From Apoda limacodes (Eukaryota; Arthropoda; Insecta; Lepidoptera; Limacodidae), in the NCBI GenBank assembly GCA_946406115.1, contig OX291544.1:30831521-30895520 (forward strand): a stretch of DNA of 64,000 nt, given 5' to 3'. The translations under genes and the position numbers were made by a program. Of the stretch, positions 45,415 to 56,900 are shown one piece after another. The first letter of the stretch is position 1. Every line of letters begins with the position of its first letter. The notes beneath the pieces are model-generated. The model ran no database searches. It saw nothing but the letters and a program-made list of their open reading frames with translations, and was not told the origin of the DNA.

Positions 45415-46225
45415 CACTTGTCTTAGTGATTGCTGTTGCAATCTTCGAGATCTTCTGAGCTAAAGCAGATCTACCTTACGGTTATGACGCATAAAATTCA
45501 CGCAATCCATCCTAATCTGTCGACTTATGCCACACAAATGATTAGCTTGCCATAAATAAATGGTTTGTGAGCATGGCAATTAAGTCTGGACACGACAGTG
45601 GTCAGAGGAGCCAACCGGTGCCTCCGCTAAGACGGTATATCCGTCCGGACGGTTTGTCCAGTAAGAAGCTCATATAGTCCTCTATATCTGGTATTCTCGT
45701 TGGGTGAAGTATTAGCTGAGAGAATCCATAGGTCAAAGCAGATTCATTAGCAGATAATCCCTATATAGTTATTGGTCCATGATCTAAGCCACTCACGGTG
45801 GTGGGCATTAACGTTTTTCAAATTTACTAGGCTAGCAGAGCTGTGGGATATTGCTCATATAATGTGTCAGACATCAAACTCGGTGCCTGAAAACTCGAGT
45901 CATGTTCATGTCACCGCTTTAAGACCGGTAATATGCACGCATAGATATGAATGTGGCCGCCGTAATCTGTGCACACCAATATTATAGACTGGTACCTGTT
46001 TTCAAGCCGGTAAAGGCAGCAGCAGATATCCTTCGGAACAAACTTTCATAGACCGGCATGACTAACAAATTTGTGTTTAAGTTTGTGTCCGGGTAGGATA
46101 TTTGCGTCTCTTTTAAGAAGATAATAGTCGGCTGCGCTGTCTTCAGGTGGAGATGGACTGCGTTAAGATTGGCGTGAATAGGTACTCGTGATATTGCAAA
46201 AATCTAAACTAAATGTGGATGAAGT
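45415..46225 (-). pseudogene. LINE endonuclease fragment (family of the 60-kb element)
   Basis: The minus strand follows 60290-61100 in order, including GAGCAATATCCCACAG, TTGACCTATGGATTCTCTCA, AATACCAGATATAGAGGA and CGTCCGGACGGATA. Many indels and stops. It covers the endonuclease and linker only. Confidence 0.8.
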
Positions 46226-46879
46226 AACCGCTGATAAAAATCTCATATTTTTTGTTTCTTGGAATAAAATGAGGAATTCTGCACAGGCAGCTTAAATAAC
46301 AAAAGGTACTAGCACTGCTGAACCAAAGATCTGCACAGATAATATTGTTACTGGTACGGAGAGCTGAAATGCCACTGTCTCCTTCTGTAAGTCTGAAATA
46401 GTAGTAAATTCAAATTCAAATGCTTTATTTCTCAAAATATCAATTCACTTTCTTAATGTCACTTAACGTATTCATAAATTTCCTATACGTTTTATTTTGA
46501 TGTGTTTTTGTATTGCAGATCAGTATAGGCAGACTAATTGTTAAATTTTATCTATAACCCACTACCAATACTATTCTTCATTCTAGGTTCTTATACTTAA
46601 TACATTCATTCTTGTTAAATACGTACTGTTTTTCTTTCAAATAAGTCATTCAAATTACTTAAAAAAATATGGAATTCGGTTAATTTAGTAATTAATTAAG
46701 TTTTTAAGGCAAGAATAAGTGGTTCAAGGAATGTTACGGAAATTCATTTAATCTATGTAGAGTCATATAAGCGAGGCCAATAGGTGTTTGAAAGCTTATA
46801 TAGAAAACGGATTAGATTTAATGTTAATAAGATTTGGTATCAAGGATGGAAATGAAATTTCAAAAACCAGGCAATAAAA

Positions 46880-47640
46880 GTGTTTAAAAAGTCATTAAAC
46901 CGCGAGTGTGATACTTTACGCGTCTATATATAGGCTACAGCCACATTTAAAAAGAGAAAAATATAAAAAATCTCTAGATTCCGCTGTTGCCTTACGGTCC
47001 CATTGATTTGTATATAGGTATAAATACTATCGAAAGTACTATACTAGTCTTCCGACAAACGACTGCGAGTACAGTCATGTCGTAAAATGATAGCAAAGTT
47101 AGATGGAGGGCAATCATTGGCTGTCTTGTACTGCTTTGAACTGGAAAGAAAAGCCAATCGGTAGAACTTTTTGACTTTCAACCTCTTTCACAATGTTGGA
47201 CTTTCCTAAACTGCAGTTTTAGTATTCTCCTACCGGTTGTTGTTGGTCCGACTTGGATATTAAAATTTTTTTTGGTTTAATCCATGCTCAAATATCGTAC
47301 AACTATGTGGTCGTCAAATTAAAGGTCAATGATATACTCGCTATTTATGTTGATGCCACATCCTTCTTAGTCCAGGAGTTTTAACACATCTTTCAACGCA
47401 GTAGGGAGAAGTTTTGGAAAAACAATGTCTTTCTATCTTACAACTTTCTTGAGTTGGATTTCGTGCTCTGATCTAGTAGTAGAACAGTCTTGTTGGCTTA
47501 ATTCAATGCTGGAGAGACTATTACATCTACCAAGTCTCGTTAAAAGCTGTTTTATAGTCCACGAACACTATGTAAACAAGCCGAATTTACTTATTGTCTT
47601 CTGTATAATCTTTTAAAGCGTAGGTTATTTCACAGTATTC
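46880..47640 (-). pseudogene. RTE/BovB-like LINE reverse transcriptase relic
   Basis: On the minus strand, short broken frames suggest RT motif A (FVDYK-AF before a frame break), then LLRWKDV-like and GINI-SEYI-DL sequence followed by F-DD-I-V. The order fits an RTE-type RT. Heavily decayed, so family assignment is tentative. Confidence 0.4.
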
Positions 47641-47810
47641 AAGCCTGTTCGGAACTTGCTCAGGTATATTCGTCAAACCTGCATTTGAGACGAGTCCTAA
47701 TTAATCAGGTATTGTAGAAGGAACCATTTATAAATAAAAAAATCACTATTGTTTTTGATTAATTTAATAATTTTAAACATACTAATATAAATGATTTTTC
47801 TTTAGGGCTA

Positions 47811-47990
47811 TCACCTTTTCTTGTTTACGCTGTTTTTATTTTTACTATAGCTTTCTATGTAGAATTTTCCAAATAGATACAAAAAGATAAACCCATTTCC
47901 ATATATCATGTTTAAAACGACGCGACTGAACAGACACGGGGTTATGAAGAAACTAACGGTAACGTACACCAGTCCAAGCACAAACTGTAC
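47811..47990 (-). CDS. ELO-C last coding exon
   Basis: VQFVLGLVYVTVSFFITP to NKNSVNKKR then TGA, after a TTTTAG acceptor. ATTAAA at 47763-47768 on the minus strand is a plausible poly(A) signal. Confidence 0.9.
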   Translation of the reverse strand, partial: VQFVLGLVYVTVSFFITPCLFSRVVLNMIYGNGFIFLYLFGKFYIESYSKNKNSVNKKR

Positions 47991-50900
47991 CTAAAACAAA
48001 AATAAAGTCAAGTAAGAACCAAATAGATAAGACAAGTGGCAGTTTAAAAAGTAAAACCCAACTACTCAAGTTCATTTTGTTAAAGTTGTAAATATTAATA
48101 TATTTGGAATGTCCTCGTGAAAAGCTTTTATTCGACACCAAACACGATATATTTAAAAACATACAAAGTAGCCATTTTAAGGGGATCGATGTTAGAAGAA
48201 TAACGTAGTTTTTTTGAAAATATAGATCATCTTTCGAACGTGGGAGGTAAGATTGGTTATGTGTGCTCTCCGGTTAAGGTGGTTGTCGATATATACACCA
48301 AGGTATTTTATTTGGGTGGACCTAATTAATATAGGACATGGTATCAAGGTGGTGTGTGTGGAGCAGATTTGCGTTTGGAGAGAGAAACTATTATGAGCAA
48401 GCTATGTAGAAGTTGTCAGTGAGTAAGTCTTGTAATATTGTTGTAAGTATATCTGTTGATAGCCACTGCATTACTTGACGAAGAGCCTACTACGAACACA
48501 TGCAACTAATTTTTATCATGAACGAGTAACGCAGTGTCATCAGCATAGCTTATAATGGAACAGTTAGGGAGGGAGACCTTGCATAGGGAATTAGTGTAAA
48601 GAAATAGAGAATAGGTCCTATGACCGACGGGGTAAACCGAATTCCAGAATCCAGAATTTTAAACAATGCTGGTAATATAGATATTGGTCTGTGATTATTT
48701 ATTCTGTCTGTATCCCCCCACTCTCGAAGATTGAATGAACAATGGCTCTTTTAAAACTTTAGGAAAAACTCCATTTGATAGGGAGATGTTACAGATTTAA
48801 AAATAATAAATGTAAGTACTAATGTAACCAAGGCTAGTGTAACCCAGCCGAAACGTCGGGAAAAAGGTATTTTGCCAAATGACGCGTTTAATCCCGTTTT
48901 ATTATTTTTAAATTAGTAATGGAACGCGTAAATTTAAAAACTTATAAACGCATACTAGAATAGTAGCGCATTCTTGAAGCAGTTTTGATGGGATTAGTAG
49001 TCCCACCCAAAAGCTGCATCTGTCCGTAGGCCTCGTATGATTTGTTCAACCTCGCCCTTGTCGGTGGGCATTAGTACGATAGTGTTTGGAATACTCGTAT
49101 CATCCGGAGGTTGTTGTCCATTCTGCAGGCTGTGGCAAATATTTTGGCCGATACTTGAAACATTTTTGAAGTGAAAACTTCTTTAGCGGCGTTGTGCACT
49201 TTTTTTGGTATGGGTAAAATTGATAAACTCGCGTCAGGTCACGTGTCCTAATCGTGGAAATTCGTAAGACGGAAACCGTAATGCCACGCCTATTATAATT
49301 TTTATTTTTAGTATTCGCGATTATGAGTAGTACAGGGAGGTTGGATATGGAATTTTAATTCTATGATAGATTGCGATGTCAAATATACTGCGTCAAAAAA
49401 GTAAATAAACAAACATTATTATTTCTTGACAATGTCAAAGACATGTCTTGTGACATATTTGAGTGTTAAGCGCGAATCGTGTGTAAAGGTTTTTTTTTTT
49501 TATTTTATTACGGATGTAATTTTATTAAATTCAACATGAAATAACTCACTTGTAAGGTTTTTAGAGCAACTAAGCTTAACAATATTTTCAATTACTTTCC
49601 AGACAGCTTTAAAGTTGTTTTCTGCAGTCTGGAATTTACCTTTAGAAAGACCCTAGTAACTACACTCATAAATTAACATAACTCAGATACCGCAACTTTC
49701 GCAATAAGTTACTTAAAATCTTAAACGTGTCTACGCGTTACCATTTGAGGTATGTTAATTTAAGAGTGTAGTTACCAGGGTCCTTCTTAAGTTTTCGACT
49801 CATGGAGTCTCGATTACGAATACAGCGAAGTAATCCCTTAGTTAACCAAGGCTTCAGAATTATTTTTAAGGTGCACTTATATGCCTAAGCTCTTTATATT
49901 TCTAAAATGATACATATTATACATAGAAAACACCCAGATTAAATACAAACAAAAATGTTTATCAAATAAATATTTAACTTGTGTAGGAGTCGAACAAACG
50001 CCTCTCGAATCGTTAGCCCTTACATTTATAGCTACTAGTACCAGCTTAGGGAACAGCCAATATGTAATCACAAAATAGCGCTATAGCTTTAGCTTCAATG
50101 AACGCTCTTACAATTTAATCGTTGCAAGGAACTGCACGATTTTACTGTGGTCGTCCACGATAGCGTATGAAATGGAACGGCATGACTAACAAGGGAATTC
50201 TCTATTATTATTCAATAGTAAATAATAATTTTACATGACATAATTTTACTCTTACATTAACAAAAATCAGTAAACAGGTAAAGTATCAGTTAAAAATACA
50301 AGGAAGATGGTAGTTCAAATAAATGTTTTAGTTTACTTTTCACTCAGTGTTGTGGATCCATTATCAGATCGTCGAAAAAAGCTCTTACACCGCAAAATAG
50401 ATTATTTCATGGTAACTTTTTCTGTAAGATTAATATTTTGCGATTTCTTGTTTCCAAAGTTGTAACTTTTAAACCGCGTGATCTAAAAATCTCAAACACA
50501 TCACTATAACAACAAATTATTTTTTTTAGACATTCGCAAAAATTCTGATTCTACGGAACCCTTCTACTTAATGCGTGTACGACATTTACTTGGTCAGTTT
50601 TTATAGATATCCCGAATGTAACAAGGAACTTACCAATCATTCATTAAGTCGGTCATCGAAGTCGTCTAGATGCAATCATGAGGTAAGGTGCGCGATGAGA
50701 CGGTAGGGATTGTGTCTAGACGACTCTTGCTCTCTAGCAATCTCTCCCGTGCATCCGGCTAGATATGGCTATTTGTGTGCCGTTCACTTTGTCGCAACAT
50801 CAAGACTGTCTCGATGTTGTCGGATTAGTAAAAGGCGATTTCTGACTCTACAAATGTTTCGGAAATGCCTTCAGTAACCAAATTTAGATTATTAAACTAC

Positions 50901-53900
50901 ATGTGTAACTTACCAACTGAAGAGACGTTAAATACTTCTTCCACCACAAATATTGTAAAATACTCGGAATGGCAGAGAGACAGTAGTAAGTATACATGAT
51001 TGTGTGGACGAAGGTATTTAAAGCTCCTAAAAATACACAATTTTCATTAGGGTCGTATTTCGCAATGACCCACATTATAATGACCATAGACACGTGATGA
51101 TAAACATGAAGAAACGTAATTTGTCTCTGTTTCTTTCGTAAAACAAAAAATACGGTATCGAAGAGATCACTAAACCTTGACATGAAACACAAATGCGTAA
51201 GAGATGTTATCTGAAACAATATAAAGTAAAATACTATGAGTTTATTTTTGGAACGCTGATTTTTAGCTGTTTGTAAAAATTGTGTAGGATTTGTAGATTT
51301 ACCTGATAAAGGTTTTCTTCTTTTTCTAAGTTGCATGTTGCAAAAAATAGTCCATATTGATACAAATAGCTTACGGCCTGAAACATAAATCCATTTTAGT
51401 GTAAAGACCAATATGTATCAGTGTATTTTATTGGGTTTATCGATTTGGCTATGACGATTTGTATAAAAGTAAAAATATACTGGATATCTTTATACATATG
51501 CAGGTGTGCTTAACTTTCTATGTCATTATGAAATATAGGTACTTTCTATTTTTGTTTTTCTCTGTTATAAGGTTTTTTATGGTACACCAGGAGGCCTACA
51601 ACTGATATCAGTTTCAATCCCAATCCATTTTCAATCCAATTTCGTGGCAAGCTTAAACTCGATCTCCATCGGTACTCCCAAACCAAATTGCGATTGGATT
51701 GAAATTGGGATTGCACACATTTCGAAATCGCAAATCATAAAATATAAAAACAACACTGAAAATAATAAAAATTAAAGTGAAAGTTAAATCTTTTTTTTTT
51801 TCTTTTAATATAATGGGCTCGCACGGTCTTAGCAGACTATTTATGCATTTGCCAGAGTCAAAGTCAATTAATTATATTATATCGTATCGTGGCGCGGGCG
51901 TTACCGCGCGTCCTCGTTTTCAAGTCCCAAGATTGAGCGGGAGATTTGGTGTGGATCCTCAGACATTGCGCGTCATGTCCTGCTTATTTCTTCATAATTC
52001 ACTATTCATGAGCCTTCGCTGCACAATTCTTAACACGCTTTCGTAAAACATTACTAAAATATATTATACATCGAAAGTCACTAAATGAATTTAGAAAAAT
52101 TAAACAGAAAAAAACACCACTCCTTCTTAAGATTTTAAGAAGTTAAATCTTCGTAGCGATAGTTTTGTTTTGTTTATTTAAAATTTTGACATTTCTTTTC
52201 ACAGATCATCATACCTAATTTCACTCTCGATCTGATGGATCAAAGAGTACCGAATCCTAATATTTGTATAGGATTTTAGTTCCAAAATTGGCCACCAAAA
52301 TCCGTTCTCGATTGAGCGAATTTAGTAGATTTATCGATCGCCGTAGGATTTTACGATTGAAACTGATATCAGTTATAGGCCTCCAGGGCCTTGATTATTC
52401 GACTTTCAGCTAATCCGAACTTTCTGTAGACAGACAGGAGTAGATACCTACCTATAAAGACAGAGAATAACAAAGAAAACTTTCATTCCAAATGAGACTT
52501 TCCACTGGAGAAGAATTGTCTAAGGACACATTTAGTCCGTCTGCAAATAATCAGTTTATTCTAAAAACTTACAAATATACACAATTTCCGAATGTAAAAG
52601 GTTTTATTTCTGTAAAGCCCACCCTAAATACAATTTTCGTTGTAGGATTTCAACGGCGACTCCTCAATTATAGAAAAAAACCGGGCCACACTTGACGTTT
52701 TTAAGTAGTCTTTGTCCCCGGGACTCAAACACAGACTGACAGCAGAGTTACTTTTAGATATAATGTTTATGAATGTATATGGATATGGATTATCGCTTAT
52801 AATTATAGTATCTTTTAGGTGAATGTATATTTATTATTATTTAATTACTATACTTTTATGTAATGTGAATAATACTGTAGGTAATATAATAGGTACAATA
52901 TTTTATATGTAGGTACTGTTTGTGGTTATGCTCATGCATCCTACTAATATTGTAAATGTGAAAGTTTGAATGTTTGTTACTCAATCACGCTTCAATCACT
53001 GGACGGATAACAAACTTGTCACACCTATAGGTAAGTCAGGTCCTGAAATAGGATATAGGCTACTTTTTGTCTTGAAAAAATCATAAGTTCCCGCGGAAAT
53101 AACTATAATCGAGCATAAACTAACTATAGCTACAGTTATAGCTTGCTATAGCAAATTTCATGAATATAACTAAGGAATTGACGTAGAAATTCCGCGCCGA
53201 TATTCGAATTTCAGGCGGGCGGACCCGCTGGCAAAATCTAGTAGAGAATAGAAATGAATTTTCAAAATCAAATCATGATAAGCCGTATATTTTGCCTTAC
53301 GCCTTAGCCGAATTTATTACTTACTTGAAAGAATCCATAAAATGAAAATATAATTTGAAATATGTTATAAGTAATGATGGCACTTTTTAAATCAAACGGT
53401 TTTCTGTTCTTCATGTAATTGGGTCCTACTTTAAGTACAATAATCAAATATGCTGCCAGTATCATTAACATGGGATACGGTGTCCTCATCAGTAGCCATT
53501 GGTCCACGTAGTTCACTAAAAAAAAAACCATTCGAATGAAGACCGGATAAGGTAAGTTACTTTTTTGATTAATACTTATCTATTTGTACCATAGACATAG
53601 AAGCGCATTTCCTAAACAGATGTAAAAAAAATGGTCGCAAAAGTGTGGCAGAGGCGAAACTGTGATCTCTTGTCTCTTTCTAACTGGTTTTAATAAACAT
53701 AAACAAATAAAATGGCAGAGGTTGATAAAAGAGGAAAAGGAAACACAGATTTAGTTTGTCTCTTTCTAAAGGATGGTTAATTTTGTGCTGCTATTGCACA
53801 GTCCATAGGACAAATTACAGAACACGAATTCTATGATCTATACTAATATAACGTACACGTATAACGTGCTAACCTTCGGAACTACCTGTCGGATCTACGA

Positions 53901-56900
53901 AAATAGTTTTGTATATGATATTGCCTAATTCTTAAAAAAGTTTATAAGTAGGCTTTATGAAACTAAAAATAGTAGTTTGAATTTTGGTATATTATGACAG
54001 TTATTCCAGAAAAAATCATGAAAGATAAATGTAATCGTATTCCATCTAATAAAAGCAATTCACAAAATGTTTAGCAACTCACTAAATACTTAAAATATAA
54101 TATATGGCCGCGTGTGTGTGAGTAACTTCATCATTTATTACTATGAGAAAATAAATATCACGGAGAGAGCCGTCTTAAAAGCCATCTAGTTTCAACTCTA
54201 CTAACTAACTAAAACTCAAAGAAACAATCGCAAATAATTGACATACACATGGCTCTCTAAATAATCTAAATTATTTCCGCTAGATGGTGCTAATAAAAGA
54301 GATTTACAGTATTAATTATTTTATTTTACAATTTTAAGAGACGCTTACTCGATTTACACTATTATTATTTTTCTAATCATTCCTTGTCAGCGAAAGTTAG
54401 CGAAGTTCTTACCACCCCATCCTATGCTCAGGTAAGCGAATATGTGTTATAATAGGATGATTATAGTCCCATCCTTATAGGTATTTAGTTTATGGAAATG
54501 AAAAAAAACAATAAATAAACACACAATAATATCGAGTTTCTTATCAGACTTTGCTTGTATCTTCTGTACATTTTGGATTTTTGTGTAGATATTTTGTATG
54601 TGTGTGAGATTTAGAAAAAGGTTGCTGCTTCACAAGTCGCAAGTCCAGCCCCATATGGAGTACTGCTGCCATCTCTGGACGGGTGCACCCGGATACCAGC
54701 GTAGACCTTTTGACTTCAACGATGGGCTGAGAGATTTATGGGATGTGTTTTGAAGAATTGTTCGACATGATGCCCACGGCTACTTTCTACCATCGCACCG
54801 CTCGCAATCGGCAGGAAATTTACCACACCTTAGAACCTTAATCGTCACGTACAGTGCCGGTTTTAGAGAAACTTTCTTCCTCGAACGCTAAGTTGTGGTA
54901 TAAGCTCCCTGTCAAGGTTATTTCTAAGGATTACAATATAGGGTTATTTAAGAAAGAAGTGATTCGATTTTTAGGTCGGCAATGCGCGAGAAAATCAGAA
55001 GTTGTCAAAAAGAACATTTCTAAGTAGCCTGTATCCTTCCTAAAGGTGTAAGCTATTCAGTAGTAGAACCGTGAAAAAGTTAAAATACAAATAGACAGAG
55101 AGAGATTCCCTTTCGCATTTATAATATAAGTTTGTGCAAGAAATGTCAAAAGATATCAAAATATTAATATTCTATGTAAAAGTAGTAGAGAATCCGTACT
55201 GCACTAAATGCGTGGCTGTTACATATTCTGTGTGAAGGAGATTTTTTCTTTTGTATATAGAATAATAACAGGTACTTCGTACTGGTAAAGTTTATCAAAG
55301 GCAAACCAAAAATTTATCCTTAGTCTACAAGTAAAAGGTCCACTAGCCATTTGCTCAATTTCTCAATTGCTCAATTGATATTCGCTAGCGAGTGTTTTTA
55401 TGAGTTATGACTTTATGACTCCTCTGAAAAATGTTAAATATAGAGTAAATAGAGCAATTCTGCTGAGCTATGGACAATCTGAGAATTTATATGTTAATGG
55501 ATACCTAAATTTTCCCGGCGAAGGAAGCTGCGCATTTTTTTTTCAAATGGCTGCTATCTACATAAAGATCCCGGCCACAAGTCAATGTAACCTTTTTTCT
55601 AACCACTTTAATTTGTGAAAATGAAAAAAAAAAACTCGCTCAAAATTGTCTATTAAACAAGACAAGGCCTAAAATATAGAAATCGTATTAAACTGGACAA
55701 GGCATTCAGCAGCAATCTAATATGTGATAATATCAAAATAGATTAATACGTTTAATAGGGCATTAACCTTAAAATTAGCCTTATTTATTTCTGTGTATGT
55801 ATTACTTACTTTCTTAATTTCGCAAAGAAGCTTTTATCATTGATTTGATACATTAAAGGTCGTAACCAAATGGCAATGAATGGAATCGTATTGGGTTTCT
55901 GTTTTTCTTTTTTACATACATAATAAAAACAAATCAAAAATTCACGAATTCTGTTTTTTTTTTTAAAAAACACGGAAACAAACCTTATACAAATGAACAA
56001 ATATACAAGCTCTGCTAGGCTTAATGTAGTGTTCGACTGACGGCGAGCACTGGTGTCGTGAACGCTGGACTCCAAACTTGTATGGAGTCCTCCTATGTCC
56101 TTAGTTAAAAGACTATCTCATACATCCGCTATGTATATAATCACGAAAATTTGACTTTAAGAGGATACACTTCGCGGCGCCTCGCAGCTAGCTTCATACA
56201 AACCAATTATTTATTTGTTTTTGACATTTACTGATCAATTACTGTGAAATTTCTTAGTCATAATCCCAGGCCGAATAGCTATATCTGTGGTTTTTCCAAA
56301 ATCTTGCACAACGTTTTATTAACTATAAATATTTTTTTAAACCATTTGTATGAAAAACTAGAATCCTGTAAAACTTTTAAACTGCAAACCTAGAAATTTA
56401 TTACTAGAACATGTCTTCAATATATCGTGGTGTTTGATGAGCAAGTGTCAAAAATAAGTGAGGAATTTGTTTGTTGTGAAGCACGCGGAGAGGCGCTCTG
56501 AATCGTATTCTATTAACTTACATTGATACTGCAAAAACTTCATAGCTACGATATCGTGTTGAATATTTTTTTACAAACAAGCATTCATCAGACCCTGGTT
56601 ATCGATTAAGATCAGAGTACGTGTCAAGACAAATGAAGCCCAATAGCCTCAATGGGGTAGCGTCGTTTCGATACAGAGCCACCTTCTCCCACCGGCTCCA
56701 TCATCAGAATAGCTGTATGATATCATTATATTGCATTGTCATCCGATTTACGTGTGTATGATATTTTTTTTGACTCAATCTAACACCGGGAAGCTTGTAG
56801 GAAGCGATTCTTGGTATTTACAGACTAGGATCTAAGGCTAGGCTATCTGTGGGATAGAAATTTAAGGAGACTAAAAATTTTACTGTACCAGTAGTAAATT

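Noticed and set aside
50884..51411. A single 175-codon frame as the ELO-C gene
   Set aside because: It fuses exon 4 with the intron and with exon 3 in the wrong frame. GT-AG signals and the paralogues show separate exons.
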